DNA of 56,079 nt from Kitasatospora aureofaciens (GCF_019192735.1 NZ_JAHTKP010000050.1:1-56079), one strand, 5' to 3'; shown: positions 26,401 to 34,442, numbered from the stretch's first letter. Made by a program: numbers and translations. The notes: generated from the letters alone by a model not told the origin.

Positions 26401-28373
26401 GCCTCGTCGGTGAGCCCGGTGGCCTCGCGCAGCCGCAGGCCGAAGTCGTACACCCACGCGGTGGTGCCGTCGGAGCGGCGCAGCGCGTACGGGTGCTCGT
26501 CCAGCACCTCGACGCCCAGGCGCTGGAGCACCGGCAGGACCTCGGTGAGCGAGATCGGGCCGCCGACCCGGTAGATCTTGAAGCGGCGCTCGTCGTCGCC
26601 GGCGCCGACCGGCTGGTACAGGTTGAGGCGGAAGTCGCCCTCGCCGTGCAGCGACTCGATCTGCTTGAGGTCGGAGACGGCGGTGCGCGGCGGGAAGTCG
26701 GCGCGGTAGCCGTCGGGGAAGGCGTTGGCGTACTTGTGGCCGAGCTCGGCGGCCTTCTCCTCGCCCAGCTCGGTGTGCAGCTGGTCGTGGAAGCCGTCCA
26801 TCCAGAACCGGGCGGCCTCGGCCAGGCGGTTCTCGATCCGCTCGATGTCGGTGTCGGTGAGCTGCGGCAGCTCGGTGCCGGGGGCGACCCGGACCACGAA
26901 GTGCAGGCGGGTCAGCACCGACTCGGTGGCGTACACCGTGTAGTCGATGGCGTCGCCGTTCAGCTCTTCCTTGAGGATGTCGGTGAGCAGCAGCCGGATC
27001 CGGGTGGTGTACCGGTCGCGCGGCAGGTAGATGAACGCCGAGTAGTAGCGCCCGTACTCGTCCTGGCGCAGGAACAGGCGGAGCTTACGGCGCTCCTGCA
27101 GGTACAGCACGCTGGTGGCGATGGAGAGGAGCTCGGAGGCCGAGGTCTGGAAGATCTCGTCCCGGGGGAAGGTCTCCATGATCTGCAGCAGGTCGCGGCC
27201 GTCGTGGCTCTCGCTGGAGAAGCCGGAGCTTTCCAGGACGGCCTGGACCTTGCGGCGCACGACCGGGATCCGGGTGACCGACTCGGTGTACGCGGCGGAG
27301 GAGAACAGGCCGAGGAAGCGGCGCTCGCCGATGGGCTCGCCGGCGGCGTTGAACTTCTTCACGCCGACGTAGTCCAGGTAGGCCGGGCGGTGCACGGTGG
27401 CGCGGCTGTTGGCCTTGGTGAGGACGAGCAGCTTCTTCTCGTGGGCCTTGGCGCGGACCGGCGCGGAGAGCCGGCCGAAGGCCTCGCTGACCGAGTGGTG
27501 GCGGTCGTCGTGGCTGCGCGGGTCGGCGCGCAGGATGCCGAGGCCGGTCCCGGCGACGGCCTTCAGGACCTCCTCGCCCTCGTGCTCGACCAGGTCGTAC
27601 TCGCGGTAGCCGAGGAAGGTGAAGTGGTCGTCGGCGAGCCAGCGCATCAGCTCCCAGGCCTCGCCGACCTCCTGCTCGGCCAGGCCGGCCGGGGGCTCCT
27701 CGGCCAGCTCGTCGGCCAGGCGCAGCGCGCTGTCGCGCATCTTGCCCCAGTCCTCGACGACCTCGCGGACGTCGCCGAGCACCCGGCGCAGGTTGGTCTC
27801 GATGCCGCGCAGGTCCTCGCGGTCGGTCTCGCGGTCGATCTCGATGTGCATCCACGACTCGACGGTCGCGTCGGCGGGCCACTCGGTGCCGGCGGCCTGG
27901 CTGCGGGCGCAGGCGTCGACGTCCAGGATCTCCAGCAGCTTGCCGGTGATGTCGCGGCGGACCACCAGCTGGGGGTGGATCACGATGTGGATCGCACGGT
28001 CCTGGCGGGACAGCTCGTTGGTGACGGAGTCGACCAGGAAGGGCATGTCGTCGGTGACGACCTCGACCACGGTGTGGCCGCAGGACCAGCCGTTCTCCTC
28101 GACCGAGGGGGTGTACACCCGCACCTCGGCGGTGCCCTGCGGGCGCTTGAGGCCCAGCCGGTAGTGGGAGGCTGCCGCGCCGTAGACGTCGACCGTGTCG
28201 CGGGCGACCACGTCCTCGGGAGCGGTGTGGAGGTAGTAGTGGTGCAGGTACGCGGTCAGAGCGCCGTTGCTCAGACCCTCCCCCGGCGCCGCTCCCCCCA
28301 CCTGGCTGTTCTCAGCGGCAGCGGCTGCCTTCTTGAGCAGGTCGGCCTTGGCTGCGTCCAGCTTGGTCTGCAT
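23427..28373 (-). CDS. NAD-specific glutamate dehydrogenase, 180-kDa class
   Basis: 1648 aa from the ATG at 28373 (AGGAG 10 bases upstream), the size of the large streptomycete NAD-GDH. It converts glutamate to 2-oxoglutarate and ammonium. The N-terminal half holds the regulatory, ACT-like domains (VVEVVTDDMPFLVDSVTNEL). The catalytic core is in the C-terminal half (KVARGGLRWSDRREDFRTEI, VGAKGGFVAK with the substrate lysine, VFGNGMLLSEHI, IGEGGNLGCTQLGRIEYA). It probably acts with the next gene, P5C dehydrogenase, which makes glutamate from proline. The frame is open upstream to 28490, but that extension is not conserved-looking. Confidence 0.96.
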   Translation of the reverse strand: MQTKLDAAKADLLKKAAAAAENSQVGGAAPGEGLSNGALTAYLHHYYLHTAPEDVVARDTVDVYGAAASHYRLGLKRPQGTAEVRVYTPSVEENGWSCGHTVVEVVTDDMPFLVDSVTNELSRQDRAIHIVIHPQLVVRRDITGKLLEILDVDACARSQAAGTEWPADATVESWMHIEIDRETDREDLRGIETNLRRVLGDVREVVEDWGKMRDSALRLADELAEEPPAGLAEQEVGEAWELMRWLADDHFTFLGYREYDLVEHEGEEVLKAVAGTGLGILRADPRSHDDRHHSVSEAFGRLSAPVRAKAHEKKLLVLTKANSRATVHRPAYLDYVGVKKFNAAGEPIGERRFLGLFSSAAYTESVTRIPVVRRKVQAVLESSGFSSESHDGRDLLQIMETFPRDEIFQTSASELLSIATSVLYLQERRKLRLFLRQDEYGRYYSAFIYLPRDRYTTRIRLLLTDILKEELNGDAIDYTVYATESVLTRLHFVVRVAPGTELPQLTDTDIERIENRLAEAARFWMDGFHDQLHTELGEEKAAELGHKYANAFPDGYRADFPPRTAVSDLKQIESLHGEGDFRLNLYQPVGAGDDERRFKIYRVGGPISLTEVLPVLQRLGVEVLDEHPYALRRSDGTTAWVYDFGLRLREATGLTDEARERFQETFAATWTGKAENDGFNELVLTAGLGWRQAMMLRAYAKYLRQAGSTFSQDYMEDALRNNTHTTRLLVNLFEARLSPSHRSGALELTEGILEELSGALDEVVSLDEDRILRSFLHLIKATLRTNFFQHDGVGVWHSYVSMKFDPKAIPDLPAPRPAFEIWVYSPQVEGVHLRFGKVARGGLRWSDRREDFRTEILGLVKAQMVKNTVIVPVGAKGGFVAKQLPDPSVDRDAWLAEGVSSYKTFISALLDITDNLVGGEVVHPADVVRHDEDDTYLVVAADKGTATFSDIANGVAESYGFWLGDAFASGGSAGYDHKGMGITARGAWESVKRNFRELGVDTQTEDFTVIGIGDMSGDVFGNGMLLSEHIRLVAAFDHRHIFLDPNPDAAVSYAERRRLFALPRSSWDDYDKSLISAGGGVFPRSAKSIQLSAHVRTALGIQDSRLTPAELMKAILQAPVDLFWNGGIGTYVKASAETNAEVGDKANDAIRVNGEQVRARVIGEGGNLGCTQLGRIEYAAVGGPEATGGWINTDAIDNSAGVDTSDHEVNIKILLNRVVAEGDMTVKQRNALLAEMTDEVGHLVLRNNYAQNVVLANAVAQAHSMVNVHARMINRFEAAGQLDRGLEFLPAERQIRERQQNARGLSQPEMSVLLAYTKITLADELLATDLPDDPYFRTALHEYFPSALRTRFADAIDSHALRREIITTLIVNDTINRGGCTFAFRLKEETGATYEEIARTHTAARAVFGLEEIWAEIEGLDNQVPARGQTKMRLHSRRLVERATRWMLNNRRQPLDIAGTIEFFHDRVNQVWGSLPKPLRGEDQVWFESVYNELAAAGVPEELATRIAGLSSVFPTLDITEVADRSGKDVADVAELYYDLGDRLQISHLLDRIIELPRTDRWSSMARAAIREDLFAAHAALTADVLVCGPEGATPEERYTAWAELNATLLNRAKSTLDDIRGSDNYELSSLSVAMRVIRTLLRTGSMR

Positions 28374-28565
28374 GACTTCTTGGCTCCTGTCGCGCGCCGT
28401 TGCGTGACTCGGTTGGTGTGTGGATGTACACCGACGGGTCACCTGCAATCCTGCCGCACCATCCGACTGAAAGAGCCTCATGGCACGCATGAAACCCTTC
28501 GCAGCGGGTAGGACGAGTCATTCGGCCTGCGAAGCCACCCGACGACGCCGCCCAGCCTAACCGGA
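28374..28565 (-). promoter_or_regulatory. Upstream region of the glutamate dehydrogenase gene
   Basis: About 190 bp between the small ORF and the GDH start. It contains the palindromic-looking GCGAAG/CTTCGC (28497-28502 CTTCGC and about 28528-28533 GCGAAG). No confident promoter boxes can be named. Confidence 0.35.
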
Positions 28566-28661
28566 TCATTCGAAGGTGGACAGGGACAGGTAGGCACAAA
28601 CCTGCAGGAAGAAAGGTCCGTCCTGGACACCATGTCCAATCCGGAGCCTGGTGTTCGCCAT
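28566..28661 (-). CDS. Possible 31-aa peptide gene coupled to pruA
   Basis: The ATG at 28661 overlaps the pruA stop in TGATG, the classical arrangement for translational coupling, and opens a 31-codon frame (MANTRLRIGHGVQDGPFFLQ, ending VCAYLSLSTFE). Its hydrophobic C-terminus with a single cysteine is not low complexity. No family is recognised. It may be a real small protein, a regulatory peptide or chance. Confidence 0.35.
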   Translation of the reverse strand: MANTRLRIGHGVQDGPFFLQVCAYLSLSTFE

Positions 28662-30292
28662 CAGCCCATATGCGGGTAACCGTGCTGCGTCGGCGGGACG
28701 AAGGTCTCCTTGATCGAACGGGCCGAGGTCCAGCGGAGCAGGTTCTGCGCGGCGCCCGCCTTGTCGTTGGTGCCGGACGCCCGGCCGCCGCCGAAGGGCT
28801 GCTGGCCGACCACCGCGCCGGTCGGTTTGTCGTTGATGTAGAAGTTTCCGGCCGTGAAACGCAGTTCCTCCACGGCCTGGGCGATCGCGTAACGATCCTG
28901 TGCGACGACCGAGCCCGTGAGGCCGTACGGGGCGCCGGAGTCGACCCGGCCGAGCACGTCCTCCCAGCGGGCGTCCTCGTAGACGTGGATCGCGAGGATC
29001 GGGCCGAAGTACTCGGTCCGGAAGATCTCGCCCCGGTGGTCGGAGGACACCAGCACGGTCGGCCGGACGAACCAGCCGATCGCGTCGTCGTACTGGCCGC
29101 CGGCCGCCAGCTCGATCGTCGGGTCGTTCTTGGCCCGCTCGATGGCGTCCCGGTTCTTCTCGAAGGCCCGGCGGTCGATGAGCGCGCCCATGAAGTTCGA
29201 GAGGTCGGTGACGTCGCCGACCGCCAGGGCGTCCACCTCGGCCAGGAAGTCGTCCTTGATCTTCTGCCAGAGGCTGCGCGGCAGGTAGGCGCGGGAGAGC
29301 GCCGAGCACTTCTGGCCCTGGTACTCGAAGGCGCCGCGGATCAGCGCGGTCCTGAGGATCTCCGGGTCGGCCGAGCGGTGGGCGAGCAGGAAGTCCTTGC
29401 CGCCGGTCTCGCCGACGATCCGCGGGTACGTCCGGTAGCCGCCGATGTTGGCGCCGACGGTCTGCCAGAGCGACTGGAAGGTGGCGGTGGAGCCGGTGAA
29501 GTGCAGCCCGGCCAGCGCCGGGTCGGTGAGCGCGACCGGGGACACCTGGAGGCCGTCGCCGGTGACCAGGTTGATCACCCCGGGCGGCAGGCCCGCCGCC
29601 TCCAGCAGCCGCATCAGGTGGTGGGCGGCCAGGGTCTGGGTCGGTGCGGGCTTCCAGACCACGGTGTTGCCCATCAGCGCGGGGGCGGTGGGCAGGTTCC
29701 CGGCGATCGCGGTGAAGTTGAACGGGGTGATCGCGTAGACGAAACCTTCCAGTGGGCGGTGGTCGGTGCGGTTCCACACGCCCGGCGAGGAGATCGGCTG
29801 GTCGGCCAGGACCTGCCGGGCGAAGTGGACGTTGAACCGCCAGAAGTCGATCAGCTCGCAGGCCGCGTCGATCTCGGCCTGCTGCACGGTCTTGGACTGG
29901 CCCAGCATGGTCGCCGCGTTGAGGGTCTCCCGCCAGGGCCCGGCCAGCAGGTCGGCGGCGCGCAGGAAGACCGCCGCCCGGTCGTCGAAGGAGAGCGAGC
30001 GCCACTGCCGCCCGGCGGCCAGCGCAGCGTCCACCGCCGCCCGGGCGTCCTCCCGGGTGGCGTTGCCGAGCACGCCCAGCTTGGCCGCGTGGTGGTGCGG
30101 TTGGACGACGTCGATCCGCTCGCCGCCGCCGAAGCGCTGCTCGCCGCCGATGGTCATCGGCAGCGCGACCTGCTCGGCCGCCAGCTCGTCCAGCCGCCGC
30201 ACCAGGCGCTCGCGCTCCGGACTGCCCGGCGCGTACGACCGCACGGGCTCGTTGACCGGGGTCGGCACCTGGGTGAGTGCGTCGATGGGCAT
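28661..30292 (-). CDS. pruA: L-glutamate gamma-semialdehyde (P5C) dehydrogenase
   Basis: 543 aa from the ATG at 30292. It is an aldehyde dehydrogenase of the P5CDH class, with catalytic Cys329 in EYQGQKCSALSR, general base Glu295 in IVGETGGKD, cofactor motifs ITPFNFTAIAGN and FTGSTATF, and NFYINDKPTGAVVGQQPFGG near the end. It oxidises glutamate semialdehyde from proline to glutamate with NAD. No proline dehydrogenase gene is adjacent in the window. It lies upstream of the NAD-GDH gene on the same strand, making a proline-to-2-oxoglutarate route likely. Confidence 0.95.
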   Translation of the reverse strand: MPIDALTQVPTPVNEPVRSYAPGSPERERLVRRLDELAAEQVALPMTIGGEQRFGGGERIDVVQPHHHAAKLGVLGNATREDARAAVDAALAAGRQWRSLSFDDRAAVFLRAADLLAGPWRETLNAATMLGQSKTVQQAEIDAACELIDFWRFNVHFARQVLADQPISSPGVWNRTDHRPLEGFVYAITPFNFTAIAGNLPTAPALMGNTVVWKPAPTQTLAAHHLMRLLEAAGLPPGVINLVTGDGLQVSPVALTDPALAGLHFTGSTATFQSLWQTVGANIGGYRTYPRIVGETGGKDFLLAHRSADPEILRTALIRGAFEYQGQKCSALSRAYLPRSLWQKIKDDFLAEVDALAVGDVTDLSNFMGALIDRRAFEKNRDAIERAKNDPTIELAAGGQYDDAIGWFVRPTVLVSSDHRGEIFRTEYFGPILAIHVYEDARWEDVLGRVDSGAPYGLTGSVVAQDRYAIAQAVEELRFTAGNFYINDKPTGAVVGQQPFGGGRASGTNDKAGAAQNLLRWTSARSIKETFVPPTQHGYPHMG

Positions 30293-30425
30293 GGCGGCTC
30301 CGTCCTGCTGGCTGCTGCGGGCTGTGTCTGCTGGTGTCAGTCCAGCCTGACCAGCGCCCGGCGGATCCGCCCGTTCAGACACGCGAGCGGCGGACGTGGC
30401 GCCCGCCACGTCCACCCACGGCATC

Positions 30426-30481
30426 CGTGCAGCTCAGCCTGTGCGGCTCACCCGTGCAGCTCAGCCCGTGCAGCTCAGCCC
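30426..30481. repeat. Short tandem repeat in the pruA-HAD gap
   Basis: CGTGCAGCTCAGCC occurs three times, with one degenerate unit (TGTGCGGCTCAC) between the first and second. The last copy includes the stop codon of the HAD gene. Confidence 0.8.
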
Positions 30482-31131
30482 GCGATCCGCCCGGCCAGCT
30501 CGACCGCCTCGGCAAGGGTGTCCACGACCGGCACGCCGACCGGCTCCAGCTTCTCCCGGGTGTGCGAGCCGCCCGTGTACAGCACAGCGTGCGCGCCCGC
30601 ACTCAGCGCCGCCATGGCGTCGTCCGCGGCGTCCCCGATCAGCACCGTCCGGGCCGGGTCCACCCGCTCGCCGAGGGCGGCCAGGTGCCGGGCCAGCTGC
30701 TCCGCCTTCTGGCCGCCGGACGGGCCGCTGCGCCCGTCCACCCGCAGGAACCGGCCGGTCAGGTCGAAGGCGTCGACCAGCGGCACCAGCTTCGCGTGCT
30801 CGTACATCGACAGCAGGGACTGGCTGTGCCCGGCCTCCCGCCAGCCGTCCAGCAGCTCGCGCACGCCCTCGGTCAGGCCGCAGGCCGGGCTCAGCTCGCG
30901 GTAGCGGTCGTGGAAGGCGTCGTCCAGCAGCACCCACTCGTCCTGGGACGGCATCCGGCCGAGCAGCCGCTCGTAGAAGCGGGGGATCGGGATCTCGTAC
31001 TGCGCGCGGTACTCCTCCAGGGTCATCGGGCCGATGCCGACGGCCGCGAACGCGGCGTTGCTCGCGCCGAGCACCGCCTCCATGTCGTGGAAGAGCGTGC
31101 CGTTCCAGTCCCACACGATGTGATTACGCAC
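30475..31131 (-). CDS. HAD-superfamily hydrolase
   Basis: 218 aa from the GTG at 31131, so that the protein opens VRNHIVWDWNGTLFHDMEAV. Motif I is DWNGT, with Asn at the position where most HAD phosphatases have the second Asp. Motif II lies in SQSLLSMY, the Lys of motif III in GGQKAEQ and motif IV in LIGDAADDAMAA. The cap is helical, phosphoglycolate-phosphatase-like. The Asn substitution recurs in actinobacterial members I know and may alter chemistry, so the substrate is not assigned. Four TGCAGT-type repeats lie directly upstream. Confidence 0.86.
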   Translation of the reverse strand: MRNHIVWDWNGTLFHDMEAVLGASNAAFAAVGIGPMTLEEYRAQYEIPIPRFYERLLGRMPSQDEWVLLDDAFHDRYRELSPACGLTEGVRELLDGWREAGHSQSLLSMYEHAKLVPLVDAFDLTGRFLRVDGRSGPSGGQKAEQLARHLAALGERVDPARTVLIGDAADDAMAALSAGAHAVLYTGGSHTREKLEPVGVPVVDTLAEAVELAGRIAG

Positions 31132-31170
31132 GTCGGGAACGGTAACCCCGGTTGTCGAGCGGCACCAAAG

Positions 31171-31231
31171 AGTGCAGTAGCGCATGATTCAGTGCAGTCA
31201 CTTCTGCAGTACCGCAGCGAACAGTGCAGTA
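31171..31231. repeat. Four phased TGCAGT repeats (iteron-like) upstream of the HAD gene
   Basis: AGTGCAGTA at 31171-31179, AGTGCAGTC at 31191-31199, TCTGCAGTA at 31203-31211 and AGTGCAGTA at 31223-31231. Spacings are 20, 12 and 20 bp, so copies 1-2 and 3-4 sit about two helix turns apart. They could be operator sites. Confidence 0.8.
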
Positions 31232-31249
31232 ACCCGGTTAATCACCACG

Positions 31250-31441
31250 GTGAGTGACCAAGAGGTATCAGCGTTCGGCCGGTGCGGAGGCGGCTGGAGC
31301 GACCAGTCTGTTGCCCACAGCCTGTGGATAAGGATCGACACCGAAACCGAAGCCGCAGCGACGAAGCTTGCCCGGTTTGTGATGGAGATCGCCCACAACT
31401 ACGGCGTCAGCCAGGTAGGTGCTCTGCTGCCCGTGGAGGCA
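31250..31441 (+). other. Possible gene fragment or non-coding stretch with two DnaA-box-like sites
   Basis: The plus frame here reads RIDTETEAAATKLARFVMEI and continues AHNYGVSQVGALLPVEALKD; it looks codon-biased but runs into a terminator hairpin and has no clear start, so it may be a decayed gene. Within it TTGCCCACA (31311-31319) and TGTGGATAA (31323-31331, a TTATCCACA DnaA box on the other strand) face each other. Apart from this and the repeats I see no gene in 31132-31516. Confidence 0.3.
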
Positions 31442-31454
31442 CTCAAGGACAAAA

Positions 31455-31481
31455 CGGCCCGCGGGGACACCCCGCGGGCCG
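31455..31481 (-). terminator. Terminator of the membrane XRE gene
   Basis: A perfect 12-bp stem (31455-31466 with 31470-31481, loop ACA), followed on the minus strand by TTTT (31454-31451). It lies 36 bp downstream of the stop at 31517. Confidence 0.82.
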
Positions 31482-31516
31482 CTCCGATTCCCCGCTGGCG
31501 GGACCCCGAGCGGTCG

Positions 31517-32773
31517 TCACTCCTGGAAGGGACTCGGCTCCCAGGCATTCCCGCCGTTCGGGAACCTGTACAGCGGCCGGCCCTTGACCGCGCTGGTGCG
31601 GAACGGCATGCCGTCGCCGAGACCGATGGGCAGCGTGCCCTTCCGGTTGCCACTGGACCACTCCAGTTCCAGGTACCAGCTGACGTCGTGAGAGGTGGTC
31701 TCGGCGGTGACCTCGATGACCTCCGGGTCCCGCTCGCTCACCTTGACCGGCAGGCCGGTTCTGCCCTCGGTCACGACCGGACGGGGGCGGGCCGCGTCCA
31801 GGTCGAGGTCGAACGAGTGGACGCCGACTCCGCCGCCGCAGCCCTCTCCCACGGAGTAGGCGTTCCAGGCCAGCGGGGCCGCGATCCGGGCGATGCGGAC
31901 GTTGAGCGCGGTCAGCACCACGGTGTCGCTGCCAGTGCCCTGCACCGTGAGCTCGATGGACTGGTAGTGGCCGGGGACCGCCCCGACCTTGGAGACCCAG
32001 GCGGGGATGTCCACCACCGCAGGCGGCCGGGGGACTTGCGACGGCGGGCGGTCGACGACGTACCGGTCGCACTCGGGGTCCCGGCCGAACGGGCGGACCA
32101 CGACGGTAATCGGGGCACTCGCACCCCGGTCGGCGGCGCCGGCCGGCCCCGACTGGCTCGCGCCGGCGGCGACCGGCGTGGCGCCGGGGGCCGGGGAGCC
32201 GGCCGACGGCCCGGCGTCCGCCGCCGGGGCGGGAACGGACTCGGGGTCACCGCCCGGATGGGTCTTGACACCTGTGGCCACAGCCCCGATGGCGGCGAGC
32301 ACCGCGGCAGCCGCGACAGCGGCGAGTACACCCCGGCGCACGCGCCGCCGCGTCGGCACGGCGGAGGTACGCGCGGGGGTGGCCGTCCCGTCCTCCGCGA
32401 CGCCTCCCGCGGCCGGCCGCGCTTCCGGTTCGGCTACCGCTTCAACTTCCGGTTCCGGTGCCGTGAGGGGCTCCGGTGCCGCGGGGGCGGGGGCGGACGC
32501 CTGCCGGTTCCCCCGCGCCGCGTGGGCGGTGACCCACAACCGGTAGAGCTCGGTGCGTTCCTCCGGTGTCGCCCGGCACAGCCGCGCGAGGCGCTCCAGT
32601 GGGGCGAACTCCACCGGCATCACATCGCCGTTGCAGTAGCGGTGCAGGGCCGACGTGCTCACGTGCAGCCGCTTCGCCAGCGCACCGTAACTGAGCCCCG
32701 ACCGGCTCTTCAGCTCCTGGAGCAGCCGCGCAACCTCGTCCTCCCCCCTCGACTCCCCGATCCCCTCTGGCAC
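31517..32773 (-). CDS. Membrane-anchored XRE-family protein with an extracellular domain
   Basis: 418 aa from the GTG at 32773, chosen because GGGGGAGG lies just upstream; the ATG at 32803 would add ten residues. It has an XRE helix-turn-helix in the cytoplasm (about 10-65: LKSRSGLSYGALAKRLHVST, LHRYCNGDVMP), a Glu/Pro/Ala linker, one membrane helix (about 143-166), a Pro/Ala/Gly stalk, and an extracellular beta-rich domain of about 200 residues (CDRYVVDRPP, VKVSERDPEVIEVTAETTSHDV) with a few cysteines. It resembles a one-component membrane regulator or envelope sensor. The next gene, divergent, encodes an L,D-transpeptidase lipoprotein, a possible target. Confidence 0.82.
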   Translation of the reverse strand: MPEGIGESRGEDEVARLLQELKSRSGLSYGALAKRLHVSTSALHRYCNGDVMPVEFAPLERLARLCRATPEERTELYRLWVTAHAARGNRQASAPAPAAPEPLTAPEPEVEAVAEPEARPAAGGVAEDGTATPARTSAVPTRRRVRRGVLAAVAAAAVLAAIGAVATGVKTHPGGDPESVPAPAADAGPSAGSPAPGATPVAAGASQSGPAGAADRGASAPITVVVRPFGRDPECDRYVVDRPPSQVPRPPAVVDIPAWVSKVGAVPGHYQSIELTVQGTGSDTVVLTALNVRIARIAAPLAWNAYSVGEGCGGGVGVHSFDLDLDAARPRPVVTEGRTGLPVKVSERDPEVIEVTAETTSHDVSWYLELEWSSGNRKGTLPIGLGDGMPFRTSAVKGRPLYRFPNGGNAWEPSPFQE

Positions 32774-33087
32774 TGATCCTCCCCCTGCTCGTGCCCCCGT
32801 CATCGCACCCCCGGCTTCCGGCCGTCACCGACAGCCGGATCACCGGGACGCGGGCCGACGTGACCTCCGGCAGACAAGCACGCGGCAGACCGCCCCACGG
32901 TTCCCCTCAAGGGGACCGGCGGCACCGGCCGCGCCCTCCCAGCGCCCCGCTGGCGCGTCCCAGGAAGGTTACGTCTTCCCAGCTCAAACAGGGTAAAGGT
33001 GTCCCAGCATCCCTGATCGCCGGCCCACCGTTGCGGCCGGGACGAACCGGCACACAAGCTGACGGCGAACACCGATAGGGAGCAACT
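32774..33087. promoter_or_regulatory. Divergent region between the membrane XRE gene and the L,D-transpeptidase gene
   Basis: 314 bp without a gene. The CAAACAGGGTAAAGGTG segment (about 32986-33002) could contain a -10 like element for the transpeptidase gene, but I cannot pair it with a -35. Confidence 0.35.
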
Positions 33088-34323
33088 GTGAGCACTGTTC
33101 GGACGGCCCCGGCCGCGATACGCACCAACGACCGTTTCCACCGCGGTGCGGTGGCACTGGCGATGGGCGGGGTCCTGCTGATGTCCGCGGCTTGCGGCGA
33201 CGGCCAGGACAAGGTCGCTGATGCCACCGCCACCGGCGCGCCCGGCGGGGCGGCTGCCGCAGCGACGCCGAGGACGTCGACCGCGGTGCTGGACGTGCAG
33301 CCGAAGGACGGGGCCCAGGCAGTCGCACCGACCGCGCTCCAGGTGTCCGTCTCCCACGGCAAACTCACCGCCGTCGACGTGACCGACAAGGACGGCAAGC
33401 CCGTCCAGGGCTCGATCACCCCGGACGGCACCGGCTGGAAGCCCGCCACCGCGCTCGCCCCCGGCACGGCGTACACGGTGAACGCCCAGGCGAAGGACGC
33501 CGACGGTCTGGTCTCCGCGGTCACCAGCGCCTTCACCACCGTCTCGCCCGGCAAGCAGGTGTCCACCAACGACAACATCGCCGACGGCCAGACCTACGGC
33601 GTGGGCATGATCGTCAAGGTGGACTTCAGCAGCAAGATCGTGAACAAGGACGCCGTCGCCAAGGCCATCACCTTCGAGACGGACAACGGCACCGAGGTGA
33701 AGGGCCACTGGTTCGGCGACAACCGGATCGACTTCCGCCCGGCGGAGTACTGGAAGCCGAACACCAAGGTCACCATCCACTACCGGCTGAAGGACGTCGA
33801 AGTCGCCCCCGGCGTCTGGGGCGACGTCGACAAGGACGACCCGTTCACCATCGGCCGCTCCCAGGTCACCACCGCGGACGCCGCCACGCACCAGATCACG
33901 ATCGTGCGGGACGGCAAGTCCACCACCGTGCCGGCCACCCTCGGCGACGACCAGCACCCCTCCTGGGGCGGAACCATGGTCATCATGTCCAAGGAGAACG
34001 TCACCCACATGAACTCCCAGACCGTCGGCCTGGGCAATGAGTACAACATCCCTGACGTCCCTCACGCGATGCGGCTGACGAGGAGCGGCACCTACCTCCA
34101 CGGGAACTACTGGTACAAGGGAGACCCGTTCGGCAAGGCCAACACCAGCCACGGCTGCGTCGCGCTCAAGGACGTGGAGGGCGGCCGCGACACCTCCCCC
34201 GCAGGGTCGTTCTTCAACAGCTCGCTGATCGGCGACGTCGTCACGGTCGTGAACACCAAGGAGAAGACCGTCGCCCCCGACAACGGCCTCAGCGGCTGGA
34301 ACCTCCCCTGGGCCAAGTGGTAG
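33088..34323 (+). CDS. L,D-transpeptidase lipoprotein (YkuD domain)
   Basis: 411 aa from a GTG with GGGAG six bases upstream. A lipoprotein signal (RGAVALAMGGVLLMSAAC) places the lipidated cysteine at residue 36. Two Ig-like domains (about 65-155 and 156-260) precede the YkuD catalytic domain, whose motif is SHGCVAL with the catalytic cysteine near residue 358 and the upstream conserved histidine in THMNSQ or YLHGNYW. It forms 3-3 cross-links in peptidoglycan outside the membrane and matches the Ldt class of mycobacteria and streptomycetes. Confidence 0.94.
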   Translation: MSTVRTAPAAIRTNDRFHRGAVALAMGGVLLMSAACGDGQDKVADATATGAPGGAAAAATPRTSTAVLDVQPKDGAQAVAPTALQVSVSHGKLTAVDVTDKDGKPVQGSITPDGTGWKPATALAPGTAYTVNAQAKDADGLVSAVTSAFTTVSPGKQVSTNDNIADGQTYGVGMIVKVDFSSKIVNKDAVAKAITFETDNGTEVKGHWFGDNRIDFRPAEYWKPNTKVTIHYRLKDVEVAPGVWGDVDKDDPFTIGRSQVTTADAATHQITIVRDGKSTTVPATLGDDQHPSWGGTMVIMSKENVTHMNSQTVGLGNEYNIPDVPHAMRLTRSGTYLHGNYWYKGDPFGKANTSHGCVALKDVEGGRDTSPAGSFFNSSLIGDVVTVVNTKEKTVAPDNGLSGWNLPWAKW

Positions 34324-34442
34324 CACCCGCCATTGCCGAGGAGCTGTCCTGCGCCGCCGGCGCGGGTGGAGGTCGGTCGGTCGCACTGCCGCTGGACGGC
34401 GGCACGGGCTCTGTTGACTTCCGGCGCGCGGAGTCGGCCGGG

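Noticed and set aside
23292..28511. 1739-codon plus-strand frame opposite the glutamate dehydrogenase gene
   Set aside because: Its composition is typical of an antisense shadow, and the minus strand encodes a full-length NAD-GDH.
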